Below, piece after piece: positions 42,321 through 53,153 of a stretch of 64,000 nt of DNA; positions within the stretch are counted from its first letter, which is position 1; the number at the start of each line of letters is the position of its first letter. The notes beneath the pieces were generated by a model. It had not been told where the DNA came from, searched no databases, and saw nothing but the letters and a program-made list of their open reading frames with translations. Source of the DNA: Acinetobacter brisouisimilis (GTDB lineage: Bacteria; Pseudomonadota; Gammaproteobacteria; Pseudomonadales; Moraxellaceae); the NCBI RefSeq assembly GCF_000368265.1, contig NZ_KB851219.1, positions 1,123,870-1,187,869 on the forward strand, written 5' to 3'. A program made the translations under genes and the position numbers.

Positions 42321-43431
42321 GGTATTGTTTTAAAATCGCATTCCAACTTTCAATCGTTGTAATTGGAGGACATGCTCCCAAAATCCCTTTAAGGCTGAGT
42401 TCTTCATACTTTTGCCACTCTGGAGACAAGTCTTTATCAACCAGACGGGCACGTACACCCTCAATGAAATCTGGATGGCGAATCTTCCAATTTGAAATCT
42501 GGACTTCAAGATCAAACACTTCGTTCCATGAGTGCACGTTACGCCCCCACTGCCATAACAACCAAGTCAGTGCAGCAGTTACAGGCGAACCTTTTTGTAA
42601 GTTTTCACTGGCTTGGCGCAACCAGTCACTTCGCGCATCACTCAAACCAATGATTGCTTCATAATCATATTCAAAATGAACACCACGGCAAACACTATGC
42701 AGCACATCAAGAGAGTTTTGCAAAGGCCCCGCACCAACTGGTCGATGCAAACTATTGAGTGTGTCATCAATTGCGCGGAAATCCCCAGCAGGATAATGCG
42801 CCCAATCAATATCGATCACTTTTTTCAGAACAACATCGCGCTGTGCATCACAAATATGAGTTGCCCAACCAATCGCGTAAGCACCAGCTGAGGTCATGAT
42901 TGATCCTGTTAAACCAGTAAACAGTCCAACCGCTCCTCGGTCTGCCAAGAAACGGGTACCGCCCACATCTGGATATAAACCGATATTAATTTCAGGCATA
43001 GCCAGACGAGAATATGGCGTAACCAAACGGAATGGCGCAGCCATAAACAGACCAAGTCCACCGCCCATTACATACCCTTCACCCCATACTACGATTGGTT
43101 TGGCATAGTTATGTAATAACAAATCCAAGGCATATTCTTGTTTGAAAAACTCTGTTGCTGTATCTGCATCGTTTTCAAGTACTAACTGGCGTAACTTGCG
43201 AACATCGCCACCCGCACAAAATGCTTTAGGTGTGGTGGAATCCAGCCAAATTGCTTTAACCGTATCATCCTGATGAAAATCTTCAAAAACATCTTTTAAT
43301 GCTTTAACTATGGATAAATCCAAAGCATGTAGAGATTTTGGTCGGTTTAAACGTACAATACGCCAGCCATTTTCTGCTTGTTCAACAATAAGGTCTGGAT
43401 GATACTGCTGAGTATTAGAAGGTTGTGTCAT
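42310..43431 (-). CDS. 3-hydroxyisobutyryl-CoA hydrolase-like protein (crotonase superfamily)
   Basis: Protein of 373 aa with crotonase-fold oxyanion motifs ([47 protein letters not shown]) and a C-terminal [19 protein letters not shown] motif typical of HIBYL-CoA hydrolases. It would act in valine degradation, but no other genes of that pathway are nearby. It overlaps ung by 4 bp (ATGA) upstream and tadA downstream. Confidence 0.85.
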   Translation of the reverse strand: MTQPSNTQQYHPDLIVEQAENGWRIVRLNRPKSLHALDLSIVKALKDVFEDFHQDDTVKAIWLDSTTPKAFCAGGDVRKLRQLVLENDADTATEFFKQEYALDLLLHNYAKPIVVWGEGYVMGGGLGLFMAAPFRLVTPYSRLAMPEINIGLYPDVGGTRFLADRGAVGLFTGLTGSIMTSAGAYAIGWATHICDAQRDVVLKKVIDIDWAHYPAGDFRAIDDTLNSLHRPVGAGPLQNSLDVLHSVCRGVHFEYDYEAIIGLSDARSDWLRQASENLQKGSPVTAALTWLLWQWGRNVHSWNEVFDLEVQISNWKIRHPDFIEGVRARLVDKDLSPEWQKYEELSLKGILGACPPITTIESWNAILKQYHVI

Positions 43432-44138
43432 GCGTCCAGCTGCCAGTTTATTGGCTCAATGCCATTTAGTTTCAGATAATTATTGGTCTTAGAAAACACT
43501 TTACAACCAAAAAAACCACCACGATTTGCCGCGAGTGGTGATGGATGGGCTGCTGTAAGTACCAAGTGTTTTTCTCGATTAATTCGTTGTCCCTTACGCT
43601 GTGCGTATGCACCCCAAAGAATGAAAACAACATGTTCGCGTTGCTCATTTAACACATCTATCACATGGTCAGTGAATTCTTCCCATCCTTGACGCTGATG
43701 CGATGTTGGTTGCCCTGCTTCCACAGTCAATACACTGTTCAGCAATAGCACTCCTTGCTTTGCCCATTGGCTTAAATCACCATGATGGGGTATTTTTATA
43801 CCAAGGTCAGCGTGAAGCTCATGGAAAATATTACGTAAAGATGGCGGTAATGCAACCCCTTTTTGTACAGAAAAGCTCAGACCATGTGCCTGATTAGGAC
43901 CATGGTAAGGGTCTTGCCCTAAGATAACCACTTTAACCTGATCTAAAGGTGTCGTATTCAGTGCATTAAAAATAAGTGGGTTTGGTGGATAAATCGTTTT
44001 ATCAGCCTGCTTCTGTATCATCAAAAACTGACGTAAATCATCCATTTTTGCGCTGAGCAGAAAATCTTGCAGTGCATATTTCCACGAAGCTTCCAATTGT
44101 ACTTTATCTAACTTTTGCTGCTGTTGTTCCGTTAATGA
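43428..44138 (-). CDS. ung: Uracil-DNA glycosylase, family 1
   Basis: About 236 aa from ATG 44138 ([13 protein letters not shown]); an in-frame upstream start at 44192 would run into queD. The catalytic GQDPYHGP (Asp) and [15 protein letters not shown] (His) motifs are intact, as is the LLLNSVLTV region. It removes uracil from DNA in base excision repair. Confidence 0.97.
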   Translation of the reverse strand, partial: SLTEQQQQKLDKVQLEASWKYALQDFLLSAKMDDLRQFLMIQKQADKTIYPPNPLIFNALNTTPLDQVKVVILGQDPYHGPNQAHGLSFSVQKGVALPPSLRNIFHELHADLGIKIPHHGDLSQWAKQGVLLLNSVLTVEAGQPTSHQRQGWEEFTDHVIDVLNEQREHVVFILWGAYAQRKGQRINREKHLVLTAAHPSPLAANRGGFFGCKVFSKTNNYLKLNGIEPINWQLDA

Positions 44139-44166
44139 CATGTAAAAACCAATATCCCATTTAGTT

Positions 44167-44766
44167 TCAAGAAATTTGCACCTGTAATTCAACTTTAGGA
44201 TTCAGAAATGCTTCTCCCTGCTTTAATTTACGATACATTTCGGGATCTGACCATTCTGCCTGAACCTGCTCAGAAAATTCAATTTCTTCAAGAGTCAACA
44301 CACCCATTTGTGTATTTTCAATGTCTTCCAAGAAACTCTGCGCGTATCCCGTGTCAGTTTCATGCACAATCACCGAGTACACTTCAACATCACCTTCCCC
44401 ATTTTGGGTTTGGGTTGATTTTAGAACCTGTTGAGCTAAATAGAAAAAAATCCGGGAGAACTGCTCTGCAGAAGGCGAAACGGGCAAGCTGATCCAGCGA
44501 GCACTAAAAGTTTGACACGCCTGAATATATTCAGCACTGTCCTGATTCCAGAAACAGATCGCATGATCGAAACTATCGAATAATTCTTTGATAACGCCTT
44601 TTAGCAAACCAAAGTCATAAACCATTTGCCCATGATCCAGCTTCGATGCTTTAAGCAACAGCTCGACTTTGTAACTATGACCATGAATTGAGCGTTTGCA
44701 ACGATCTGAGGTACAGTTTCTTACAATATGAGCATTCTCAAACTTAAATAACTTACGAATTAACAT
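44167..44766 (-). CDS. queD: 6-pyruvoyltetrahydropterin synthase/QueD-family protein
   Basis: Protein of 199 aa. The [30 protein letters not shown] region supplies the zinc-binding histidines (HIV, HGH) and the catalytic Cys, followed by [11 protein letters not shown] and FDHAICFW. It is longer than typical QueD (about 120 aa) because of inserts, a form seen in Acinetobacter. The probable role is 6-carboxytetrahydropterin synthesis for queuosine. It lies just upstream of ung. Confidence 0.8.
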   Translation of the reverse strand: MLIRKLFKFENAHIVRNCTSDRCKRSIHGHSYKVELLLKASKLDHGQMVYDFGLLKGVIKELFDSFDHAICFWNQDSAEYIQACQTFSARWISLPVSPSAEQFSRIFFYLAQQVLKSTQTQNGEGDVEVYSVIVHETDTGYAQSFLEDIENTQMGVLTLEEIEFSEQVQAEWSDPEMYRKLKQGEAFLNPKVELQVQIS

Positions 44767-44870
44767 GAGGCTAATGAATAACTATGAATCTTGAGTAGGA
44801 CGTTCGATTATAGAACAAAAGTCGATTTTTGCGGAATAATTTTCATGTGAAGTTGCATTTTACTCACAAA

Positions 44871-45488
44871 TCAGTCTTGAGCATGTGACATATGCATTTT
44901 TGGTAGTGCCAATGCTTGCTCAATATAAGCAACACGCAAACTGTCACGCGAACCCAAATAGCGCTGATAAAAACTAGAATTGAGCAACATCGCTGCGCCA
45001 TGGGTCAACGACCAAATACCAGCCAGATAATCACGCACACTCATTTGACTTTGAATAGATTGCAAATAATCTTCGGTAATCTCAATAATAATTCGCAAAC
45101 GCTGGCGACGAATCTGATATAACTGGCTAAACAATTGCTGTATACATGTACCAGTCATAGATAATTTTTCTTCCACACTATGAAATAAAACAGTGCGCTC
45201 GGAATAATGCAAATGATGCAACATAAAAAATGCCAGATGCTCAGCAAAATTCTTATTGGCATCTTGCAACATTTCCAGCAACATCTGTTCATTGCGAATA
45301 ATCAGCAACATGTAAAGTTCATCTTTACTTTGAAAGTGCTTATAAAGTGTACCTTTTGCCAGATCTAACTCCGCAGCCAGAGCATCTAACGTCATCCCTG
45401 CTTCGCCATTTTCTAATAATAATTGTTCAGCAACTTGAAATATTAATTGTTCCCTTGCTCGAAACTGTGCTTGACGATCCGTCTTCAT
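44871..45488 (-). CDS. TetR/AcrR-family regulator
   Basis: Protein of 205 aa. The N-terminal helix-turn-helix (AEQLLLENGEAGMTLDALAAELDLAKGTLYKHFQSKDELYMLLI) is classic TetR, followed by an all-helical ligand domain of unknown specificity. It sits between queD and tatD without an obvious target next to it. Confidence 0.88.
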   Translation of the reverse strand: MKTDRQAQFRAREQLIFQVAEQLLLENGEAGMTLDALAAELDLAKGTLYKHFQSKDELYMLLIIRNEQMLLEMLQDANKNFAEHLAFFMLHHLHYSERTVLFHSVEEKLSMTGTCIQQLFSQLYQIRRQRLRIIIEITEDYLQSIQSQMSVRDYLAGIWSLTHGAAMLLNSSFYQRYLGSRDSLRVAYIEQALALPKMHMSHAQD

Positions 45489-45512
45489 TTACTACATTTT
45501 CCAATAATTACA

Positions 45513-46286
45513 TTATTTTAAGTTAAGAAGGTTTTCAAAATTCTGGCTAGTAATTTGGCCAATTTCTTCTACAGTCAAACCATAAACCTGCGCAAGCGCT
45601 TGAGCAACAAACGGTACATATTTAGGCTCATTGGTTTTACCGCGATATGGCATAGGTGCCAAATAAGGGCTATCTGTTTCAATCAATAAACGATCTAAAG
45701 GGACATGCTTGGCAACATCTCGCAACTCTTGCGCATTTTTAAACGAAACAATTCCTGAAAATGAAATGTAATAACCACAATCTAAAACGGCTTTTGCTGT
45801 GGCTAAATCTTCAGTAAAGCAGTGCAAAATACCATGTGTCGATTGCTCGGCACGAATCATATCAATCGTGTCCTGTTTCGCAGAACGTGTATGCACAACA
45901 ACAGGTTTTCTCACCTGTTTTGATGCTTCGATATGTCGAGCAAAGCAGGCTTTTTGCTCTACAACATACTCTGTACTATGGTAATAATCTAAACCTGTTT
46001 CGCCAAGTGCCCATACCTTAGGATCTTGTGCCAATTCAACCAGACGCTCTACGGTTGCACTTTGCATCACGTCAACATCTTCACAAGGATGAACGCCTAC
46101 GCTATAGCCAACATCGGCATATCGCTTTGCAATCTCAGATAAAGCCACATAATCCTCTAGTGCTACCGATATTCCCATGAATTTTGTGACACCAGCATCG
46201 CGCGCTGCCTGTAAAGCTTGATCCAGATCACCTGCGTATGGGCTTAAATCCAGCATAGTGAGATGGCAGTGAGTATCGGTAAACAC
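45513..46286 (-). CDS. tatD: TatD-family metal-dependent deoxyribonuclease
   Basis: About 257 aa from GTG 46286, which has GGAG at good spacing just upstream and begins directly after pilZ; a longer frame would overlap pilZ. Metal ligands are visible in TDTHCHL, GETGLDYYHS, VVHTRSA, LHCFTE and ETDSPYLAP. It is a TIM-barrel hydrolase linked to DNA repair. It ends the holB-pilZ-tatD group, an order shared with Pseudomonas. Confidence 0.93.
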   Translation of the reverse strand: MFTDTHCHLTMLDLSPYAGDLDQALQAARDAGVTKFMGISVALEDYVALSEIAKRYADVGYSVGVHPCEDVDVMQSATVERLVELAQDPKVWALGETGLDYYHSTEYVVEQKACFARHIEASKQVRKPVVVHTRSAKQDTIDMIRAEQSTHGILHCFTEDLATAKAVLDCGYYISFSGIVSFKNAQELRDVAKHVPLDRLLIETDSPYLAPMPYRGKTNEPKYVPFVAQALAQVYGLTVEEIGQITSQNFENLLNLK

Positions 46287-46299
46287 TAGAACTCCAATT

Positions 46300-46644
46300 T
46301 TAAATCGTATAACTAAGGTGATTGAGTGACAAACTTCCTGCAAGCAACTTTTCTGCTTCAGCCTTGTAGTAAGCACCTTTATCATTTGTCAGTTGAATCG
46401 CAAATCCCTGAGGTTTGGCAACTGACTCTTTGTAGTTAATCCAAATGACTTTACCTGTTAGGGGAATTTTCTGGCTTTGATCTGGCAAAGTTGCCAAAAC
46501 AAAAACTTCCTGTCCAAGTCGCACAGGTTGCTGCGAAGAAATAAATAAACCACCACCATTTACAAATGGCATATAGCTCGCTTGTAACGTAACACGATCA
46601 GTAATATTGGCTTGGATAATTCCGCCCATACGAGGTTGTAACAT
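46300..46644 (-). CDS. pilZ: PilZ-domain protein of type IV pilus assembly
   Basis: Protein of 114 aa. The PilZ fold is visible (VNGGGLFISSQQPVRLGQEVFVLATLPDQ and GKVIWIN), but the RxxxR c-di-GMP motif is absent, as in the type IV pilus protein PilZ itself. In Pseudomonas and Xanthomonas it binds PilB and FimX for pilus extension. It lies between holB and tatD as in those genera. Confidence 0.9.
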   Translation of the reverse strand: MLQPRMGGIIQANITDRVTLQASYMPFVNGGGLFISSQQPVRLGQEVFVLATLPDQSQKIPLTGKVIWINYKESVAKPQGFAIQLTNDKGAYYKAEAEKLLAGSLSLNHLSYTI

Positions 46645-46658
46645 TATTCTTCCCCCTT

Positions 46659-47672
46659 CTATTGATTGCGGTTAGCATTCATCAAAAGTACAAACATTTG
46701 ATCTATCACCAGATTAGTTTGCACATTCTGTTGAATCATTATTTTACTCTGTTGTAACTCTGCATAAATGTCAAACAATGCTTCTAGAGAATAAAAATCA
46801 CACAATTGCGTAAAATCTAAATCTATATTTTTTACAGATTGTTTCAGTTTGACACAAATTAGATCGGACAACAAATATTCAAGTAAATGTTGCAACTCAG
46901 CAAAATTGAGTTCCTTTGCCCATTTTGTTGCATAGCGGATTGGCGAACTCTTTTGTTGTACCAAATTTAACCAGTCTTGCATAAATTCCTGACGTCGACT
47001 TATCCATGCTTGTTCTAGCAGACTGATCGCCTGTAAAGGCATACCATTGGCTAAATTCAGATACAGTTGAATCTGCTGAACATTTAAGCTTGTCAATTGT
47101 TGCTGCAAGTAATCTGTTGCTTGATCGAGCTCAATACGGTCTAGCGGGTAACGTTGTAATCGACTACGGATCGTTGCTGGTAATTTCAAAAAATGCTCAG
47201 CAACAAGAATGATCACAACTCGCTCACCAGGCTCTTCGAGTGTTTTAAGCAAGGCATTCGCAGATGCGATATTCAATGCTTCTGCAGGTTGAATAACGAT
47301 CACCCGCCAACCATCTACCGTTTGTTGCACAAAAGGGAGTAGCTCTCGAATCTTTTCAATCTTGATTTGGGCATTGGCTTTTTTATTATCTTCGTCTGTG
47401 CTAATCGATACATAATTTGGATGAGTATCTGACTTTAACCACTGACAACTACCACATTGCCCACAAGCCCCGTGAGTCTGTTTATTTAAACACAATAACC
47501 AAGCAACAAAATGCTCGACAAAAGCATCCTTACCACAGCCCTGCTTACCATAGAACAATAAACCATGCCCAATATCTGGAAAGCGTTGGGTCAGCATTTT
47601 CCAGACTGGTTGCTGCCACGGATAAATCATGCTATTGGCAGACTCTGGTCGGGTATCAATATCCTGAATCAT
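46659..47672 (-). CDS. holB: DNA polymerase III delta-prime subunit
   Basis: Protein of 337 aa. The clamp-loader AAA+ fold shows [19 protein letters not shown], a zinc-binding [10 protein letters not shown], the [20 protein letters not shown] segment and a typical SRC-like SRLQRYPL. Delta-prime is part of the clamp loader. An internal ATG at 47630 is another possible start. It overlaps kdsB by 4 bp. Confidence 0.93.
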   Translation of the reverse strand: MIQDIDTRPESANSMIYPWQQPVWKMLTQRFPDIGHGLLFYGKQGCGKDAFVEHFVAWLLCLNKQTHGACGQCGSCQWLKSDTHPNYVSISTDEDNKKANAQIKIEKIRELLPFVQQTVDGWRVIVIQPAEALNIASANALLKTLEEPGERVVIILVAEHFLKLPATIRSRLQRYPLDRIELDQATDYLQQQLTSLNVQQIQLYLNLANGMPLQAISLLEQAWISRRQEFMQDWLNLVQQKSSPIRYATKWAKELNFAELQHLLEYLLSDLICVKLKQSVKNIDLDFTQLCDFYSLEALFDIYAELQQSKIMIQQNVQTNLVIDQMFVLLMNANRNQ

Positions 47673-48430
47673 TGAAATACAGAAACATCCAAAGCATTTA
47701 AACGGTCTAAGTCTTCCTGAGTATCTACACCTGGTGGTAGGTTAGCTTGTGCAACTGCAATCGCAATACGTCGGCCATTTTCCAATACACGCAATTGCTC
47801 AAGGCTTTCTAAACGTTCAAGCTGCCCCATTTCCCATGTAACATATTCTTGTAATAATGCAACGCGATAGGCATATAAGCCCAAATGGCGGTAAGCCACA
47901 TTATGTAAATGCTCTGACTGATGTTTAACGGCATCACGATCATAAGGAATCGTTGCACGACTAAAATACAGCGCTTCGTGATATTTAGACATGACCACCT
48001 TGACAATACTGTCACGGCGAAATTCATCTAATGTATGAATTGGCTCACACAGTGTCGACATTGAGCACTGCGGCTGATCAACCAATAATTGTGCAACTTG
48101 CTGCACCAGTTGTGCTGGAAGCAAAGGCTCATCACCCTGTACATTGACAATAATGTCTTGAGCATCCCAACCTTTAATTTTTGCGACTTCACTTAAGCGA
48201 TCAGTGCCTGATGGGTGATCTGCAGATGTAATGACAACATCAACACCTTCAGCACGACAAATTTCTACAATCCGTTCATCATCGGTCGCGACACACAGGT
48301 CATCAAAACCTTGTACTTTTTTTGCCTGATCTACGACACGTAAAATCATTGGGCGACCATGAATTTCTAATAATGGCTTACCTGGCAAACGCGAACTGGC
48401 GTAACGAGCAGGAATAACAATATGCTTCAT
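47669..48430 (-). CDS. kdsB: CMP-KDO synthetase (3-deoxy-manno-octulosonate cytidylyltransferase)
   Basis: About 253 aa from ATG 48430 ([21 protein letters not shown]). The nucleotide-binding [25 protein letters not shown] and PYDRD motifs are intact. It activates KDO for lipid A-core synthesis. It lies two bases after lpxK, and together with lpxK and msbA it forms a lipid A module. Confidence 0.96.
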   Translation of the reverse strand: MKHIVIPARYASSRLPGKPLLEIHGRPMILRVVDQAKKVQGFDDLCVATDDERIVEICRAEGVDVVITSADHPSGTDRLSEVAKIKGWDAQDIIVNVQGDEPLLPAQLVQQVAQLLVDQPQCSMSTLCEPIHTLDEFRRDSIVKVVMSKYHEALYFSRATIPYDRDAVKHQSEHLHNVAYRHLGLYAYRVALLQEYVTWEMGQLERLESLEQLRVLENGRRIAIAVAQANLPPGVDTQEDLDRLNALDVSVFQ

Positions 48431-48432
48431 AA

Positions 48433-49455
48433 TCAAACCTTTGCAATATGAATATTAAGTTGCTGTAATTGATGTTCTAGCGTGGTATAACATGCAGTAG
48501 ACAGCACTGCCTCTACAGGTAATACCCAAATTTCTCGCTGTAACTGTTCCGCGTGTTGCTGTAACAATTTTTTTATTTTCACTGCATCTTTTTCAGTCGT
48601 GATGATAGGTGCAGCATCTTCAAACTGTAAATCACTGAGTTCATACGCATAATGATCAGCAAATTCATGTGCTTGAATATTAGTCACCCCAATACTGTTT
48701 AAACTGTCATAAAAACGCTTTGGATAACCGATACCAACAACGACATGAAATTTTTGCTTTAAATCAAGTGCAGTTAAATCGTCTGAATTTGTATTTAGTA
48801 AATAAGGCCGTCCAACTTGTAAATGCATATGCATTTTAGAAGCTGGCTGAGCTGAATGTTCAATGACTGTACCTTGATTTAAACGTGATGCTGGTTCACG
48901 TAAAAAACCTTCTGGTAACAGTTTTTGATTACCCAATCCGCGATTATTGTCTAAAACAATCCATTCTAACTGACGTGCCAAAGCCCAGTGTTGTAGACCA
49001 TCATCACTAATAATTAAATCAAGCTGATGATGTTTTAACAGTAATTCTATCGCTTGCTGGCGATTTGAGCCCACTGCCATTGGCACATGGGTATTTTGTA
49101 CGATCAGGCATGGCTCATCACCCACAACATCAGCTGGAGAGTCTGGCAGAACCAATGCTGGAAAAGGCCCAGCACCACCGTAACCTCGACTGATTACCCC
49201 AACTCGTACATGATGTTGTTGTAAATATTTAACCAGCTGAATAAGTAGCGGCGTTTTTCCACTTCCACCCACTGTAATATTTCCAATCACCATAACAGGC
49301 ACAGGAGCTTGGTAAATTTTTTTTAAGCCTGAGTGATACAATTGTTTATTCAACTGAAACCCAAAGCCATATAAACAGGATAATGGGCGTAATAGCACCA
49401 ACCATTGAGATTGCTTATTCCAAGCTTCCTGAATGCGCTGTGCTAAACCCATCAA
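48433..49455 (-). CDS. lpxK: Tetraacyldisaccharide 4'-kinase
   Basis: Protein of 340 aa. An N-terminal hydrophobic segment anchors it to the membrane, and Walker A is in [19 protein letters not shown] near residue 57. The motifs [16 protein letters not shown] and [12 protein letters not shown] are typical. It phosphorylates the lipid A disaccharide precursor. It starts directly after msbA, its usual partner. Confidence 0.95.
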   Translation of the reverse strand: MMGLAQRIQEAWNKQSQWLVLLRPLSCLYGFGFQLNKQLYHSGLKKIYQAPVPVMVIGNITVGGSGKTPLLIQLVKYLQQHHVRVGVISRGYGGAGPFPALVLPDSPADVVGDEPCLIVQNTHVPMAVGSNRQQAIELLLKHHQLDLIISDDGLQHWALARQLEWIVLDNNRGLGNQKLLPEGFLREPASRLNQGTVIEHSAQPASKMHMHLQVGRPYLLNTNSDDLTALDLKQKFHVVVGIGYPKRFYDSLNSIGVTNIQAHEFADHYAYELSDLQFEDAAPIITTEKDAVKIKKLLQQHAEQLQREIWVLPVEAVLSTACYTTLEHQLQQLNIHIAKV

Positions 49456-51180
49456 TTAATCCTCGAAGTTACGCTGATGCAACTGAAAATATGCACCATG
49501 CTTCGCAAGAAGTTCTGTATGTGTACCTTGTTCCAGAATGCGACCTTGATCCATCACCACAATAATATCTGCATTTTCAATCGTCGATAACCGATGGGCA
49601 ATCACAATTGTGGTACGTTGCTGCATGGCTTGTTCAAAAGCTTTTTGAATAAAATATTCTGACTCGTTATCCAGCGCACTGGTCGCTTCATCAAGAACTA
49701 AAATAGGTGCATTTTTCAAAATGGCGCGGGCAATCGCAATACGCTGACGCTGACCACCTGACAAAGTCAAACCTTGTGCACCCAAGACCGTATCGTAGCC
49801 TTGTGGTAATTGCATGATAAAATCATGTGCATAAGCTGCTTTAGCCGCTGCAATTACTTGCTCATCACTGGCATTTTGCAACTGACCATAGGCAATATTG
49901 TCACGAACACTACGATCAAACAGTACCACTTGCTGATTCACCATCGCAATCTGGCTACGTAAACAATCTAATTCAATATCTTCAATTTTCAAATCATCCA
50001 ACAGAATGTTACCCGATTGGATCTGCTGAAAACGTACTAATAGATTCACCAGTGAGGTTTTACCTGCACCTGAACGCCCCACCAATGCAACCGTCTGGCC
50101 TGCCTTGATTTGCAAGTTAAAATCATGGATTGCATGTGAGCCATCAGGATAAACCAAATTAACCTGCTCAAAGCGGAGATTACCTTTAAGCTGCGGTTTT
50201 TGGGTTCCTGTATTTTCCTCTTCTTGCATATCCAGCAAATCGAATACAGAATGCGCCGCTGCCAAACCACGCTGCAATTTTTCATTGACTGTGGTTAAGT
50301 TTTTAATTGGTTTACTGAGCATACCTGCTGCGGTAATAAAGGCCACAAACTGCGCAGATGATGTATTACCCAAAATTTCGGGGCGCAGTGCAATCCACAT
50401 AATAATTGCCATCGCAATCGACATGATAAATTGCACAATCGGTGTGTTTAAAACATTAACAATATGAAGTTTTAAACCACGTTTCAAGTTATCACTTGAG
50501 CGATCAAATAAACGCTGTTCTTCTAATTCTTGCGCACAAAACCCTTTTACTACAGCCTGTCCCAAAATCGACTCTTGCACTACATGGTTGACATCCCCCA
50601 TGGTATTTTGCACTTGAGTCGAAAGTTTGCGCATACGTTTTGCTGCCTTACGCACCACAAAACCAATAATTGGTGCAAACACCAAAATAACCAGAGAAAG
50701 CCTCCAGTTTTGATAAAACAGATAACCCAGAAGTCCTATTGTTGTCAGGCCCTCTTTGAGTAAAATTTGTACAGATTCAGATGAAGCGGCAGTCACCTGC
50801 TCAATGTTATACAGAATTTTAGACGTAATATGCCCACTTGAATTCTTCAAATAGTAGTTTGGAGGCAAGCGCAATAACTTGCCAAAAACTTGCTGACGAA
50901 TACGAAAAATCAGGTGTCTAGAAATCACTGCCGAATAGTAATCTCCCAGAACAGAACCAATACCCCGTACAAAAATCAGCAAAACCACTAAAAATGGAAA
51001 AATTGAGGTCTGATGTGTATTTTGCGTCTGAATTGCATTGATTACAAATTCAAGGAGCTTAGCAATTGAAACTTCCGTGCTTGCACTCAAAGCAAAACCG
51101 ATTAAAACCAGTAAGGCATATCCCCCATAGGGTTTTAGATAAGCCAGCAGACGAAAATAAACTTTAATGTCTTGATTCAC
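49456..51180 (-). CDS. msbA: MsbA, lipid A export ATP-binding/permease protein
   Basis: Protein of 574 aa, an ABC half-transporter with six membrane segments and a C-terminal nucleotide-binding domain: Walker A GRSGAGKTSLVN near 370, LSGGQRQRIAIARAIL signature and VLDEATSALD Walker B. As a homodimer it flips lipid A-core across the inner membrane. Its start overlaps the exbD stop. Confidence 0.95.
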   Translation of the reverse strand: MNQDIKVYFRLLAYLKPYGGYALLVLIGFALSASTEVSIAKLLEFVINAIQTQNTHQTSIFPFLVVLLIFVRGIGSVLGDYYSAVISRHLIFRIRQQVFGKLLRLPPNYYLKNSSGHITSKILYNIEQVTAASSESVQILLKEGLTTIGLLGYLFYQNWRLSLVILVFAPIIGFVVRKAAKRMRKLSTQVQNTMGDVNHVVQESILGQAVVKGFCAQELEEQRLFDRSSDNLKRGLKLHIVNVLNTPIVQFIMSIAMAIIMWIALRPEILGNTSSAQFVAFITAAGMLSKPIKNLTTVNEKLQRGLAAAHSVFDLLDMQEEENTGTQKPQLKGNLRFEQVNLVYPDGSHAIHDFNLQIKAGQTVALVGRSGAGKTSLVNLLVRFQQIQSGNILLDDLKIEDIELDCLRSQIAMVNQQVVLFDRSVRDNIAYGQLQNASDEQVIAAAKAAYAHDFIMQLPQGYDTVLGAQGLTLSGGQRQRIAIARAILKNAPILVLDEATSALDNESEYFIQKAFEQAMQQRTTIVIAHRLSTIENADIIVVMDQGRILEQGTHTELLAKHGAYFQLHQRNFED

Positions 51181-51605
51181 TCATAACCTCGAGTAGGTGC
51201 TTTGGTACTAATATTGATATTGACGAAACCGAGTTGTCCCGCAACATCCATTACACGAACAACATCCTGATGTGTCGCTTTGGCATCTGCCGCAATCACA
51301 AACATTAAATCGTGTCGTCCATCAGCAGCCTGTTTCACTGCAGTAGACAAATCAGCAGTATCGTGACTGGCAAGCGCCTGCCCATTTACCGAATAATGCC
51401 CGCCGGAGTCTACCATGACTTCAATCTTGTGATCGTATTGTTTAGGTGGAACACCTTGCGCATCAGGTAAAGTTAAATTAATACGGCTTTGCTGATAAAA
51501 TGTTGTCGACAATAACAAAAACACCAAGATGAACAACAAACAGTCAATCATCGGTGTTAAGTTGATGTGGATTTCTTCAACGCGCGAAGCTCTTCTGAAT
51601 TTCAT
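51177..51605 (-). CDS. exbD: ExbD/TolR-family protein
   Basis: Protein of 142 aa with one membrane helix (about 20-40) that carries the conserved Asp in LTPMIDCLLFILVFLLL. The rest is periplasmic. With ExbB it makes a proton-driven complex that energises TonB-type or lipid-transport functions. It overlaps msbA and exbB by 4 bp each, so exbB-exbD-msbA-lpxK-kdsB is one operon. Confidence 0.9.
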   Translation of the reverse strand: MKFRRASRVEEIHINLTPMIDCLLFILVFLLLSTTFYQQSRINLTLPDAQGVPPKQYDHKIEVMVDSGGHYSVNGQALASHDTADLSTAVKQAADGRHDLMFVIAADAKATHQDVVRVMDVAGQLGFVNINISTKAPTRGYE

Positions 51606-52246
51606 GCAACATCCTTTGCTCTATCTTGGTCATACGCTGGCTTTTGACGTTGATAAAATAATTTTGCATGAAACAAAGTTGCTTGTTGTTCTAGCTCAGC
51701 AACATATTCTTGTACCAGACGTTGAAAATAACGATAAGCAATCAAGGCAGGAATTGCCACAACCATCCCCATGGCAGTCGCAATCAGGGCTTTGGAAATC
51801 CCGGGAATCATTAGGGTTGGACTGACATTTGAGCCGACATCGATCACCAAGAATGATTCAATAATCCCAATCACTGTGCCAAGTAACCCAAGTAAAGGAG
51901 AAACTGCACTCATTGTCCCAAGGAAATTAATATTTTTTTCTAAATAATGAATTTCCTGAGAAGCTGCCGCTTCCATCTGCGCACGTGCAAACTGATCCGT
52001 TTCATGCTTGGCACTCAGACCTGCAAACAGTACCTGTCCCAATGCAGATTCAGTCAGTTTAGAGTTTTGCTGCAACAATTGAGCAATTTGCTGAACTTCA
52101 GTTTGTGCAGTAACTGTTAGGTCTTTTGGAATCACAGAAGCGTGGCGTAAACGAATAAAACGCTCAATACTAATGGCAACTGTAAAAACAGAGCATAGTA
52201 AAAGTGGCAACATAAGCCAACCACCCGCCTTAAAGAGTTCCCACAT
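51602..52246 (-). CDS. exbB: ExbB/TolQ/MotA-family proton channel protein
   Basis: Protein of 214 aa with three membrane segments and the family region NFLGTMSAVSPLLGLLGTVIGIIESF and KALIATAMGMVVAIPALIAYRYF. It forms the pentameric channel around ExbD helices. No tonB gene is adjacent, and the placement beside msbA-lpxK is typical of several gammaproteobacteria. Confidence 0.9.
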   Translation of the reverse strand: MWELFKAGGWLMLPLLLCSVFTVAISIERFIRLRHASVIPKDLTVTAQTEVQQIAQLLQQNSKLTESALGQVLFAGLSAKHETDQFARAQMEAAASQEIHYLEKNINFLGTMSAVSPLLGLLGTVIGIIESFLVIDVGSNVSPTLMIPGISKALIATAMGMVVAIPALIAYRYFQRLVQEYVAELEQQATLFHAKLFYQRQKPAYDQDRAKDVA

Positions 52247-52262
52247 ATCTACCCCAAAAATC

Positions 52263-53153
52263 TTAGTTAGTTGTCAGACAGATGTTCAAAATACCATCTA
52301 GCTCATCTAGTGAATGATAATGAATCACCAGCTTACCTTTACCTTGCTGATTATGATCAATCTGTACATTGGCATTAAACCGCTCAGATAATTTCTGAGT
52401 CAATTGCTCAAGATCAGGAGATGGCACCGGCTTCACTTTTTCATTTTTTGGTGTATTAAATTCACGCACCAATTGTTCGGTTTGACGCACCGATAAGCTT
52501 TTTTCAATAACAATATCAGCAATGCGTTCTTGATCTTTTGCCTTCAATGTTAAAATCGCACGGGCATGCCCCATGTCTAAAATACCCGTTTGCATCAATT
52601 CTTTCACAGGTTCAGCCAATGTCAGTAAACGCAATAAATTACTGATCGTCGTGCGTGCTTTCCCCACAGTATCGGCGATTTCCTGATGGCTTAAACCAAA
52701 TTCTTCATGAAACCGCTGGAGTGCCATTGCTTGATCAATCGGGTTCAAGTCCTGACGTTGAATGTTTTCAATCAACGCCAAAGCAATCGCTACCTGATCA
52801 TTCATTTCACGGACAATCGCAGGAATTTCAGTTAAACCCGCTAATTGTGCCGCACGCCAACGACGCTCACCTGCAATAATTTCATACGGATAGCGTTCAT
52901 CATCTACTGGACGAATCACAATAGGCTGCATCACGCCATGTTTTTCGATTGAAGCTGCAAGCTCTTGTAATGCTTCTTCATTCATAAAACGACGTGGCTG
53001 GTATTCACCACGTTTTAATAAATTGACATCAATATTTTTTAATTGCCCATGATCATGCGCTTGTTGTTCAATTTTCAGTTTTTCTTTTTGAATCGAACCG
53101 AGCAAAGCATCTAAACCGCGCCCTTTTGCTAATCCGCGTTTTCTTACGCTCAT
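52263..53153 (-). CDS. parB: ParB chromosome-partitioning protein
   Basis: Protein of 296 aa. The N-terminal CTP-binding ParB/Srx domain includes GEYQPRRFMNEEALQELAASI and EIIAGERRWRAAQLAGL, followed by a helix-turn-helix (LSHQEIADTVGKARTTISNLLRLLTL) and a dimerisation tail. It loads at parS and spreads along DNA. I found no parS match in this window. Its start overlaps the parA stop. Confidence 0.95.
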   Translation of the reverse strand: MSVRKRGLAKGRGLDALLGSIQKEKLKIEQQAHDHGQLKNIDVNLLKRGEYQPRRFMNEEALQELAASIEKHGVMQPIVIRPVDDERYPYEIIAGERRWRAAQLAGLTEIPAIVREMNDQVAIALALIENIQRQDLNPIDQAMALQRFHEEFGLSHQEIADTVGKARTTISNLLRLLTLAEPVKELMQTGILDMGHARAILTLKAKDQERIADIVIEKSLSVRQTEQLVREFNTPKNEKVKPVPSPDLEQLTQKLSERFNANVQIDHNQQGKGKLVIHYHSLDELDGILNICLTTN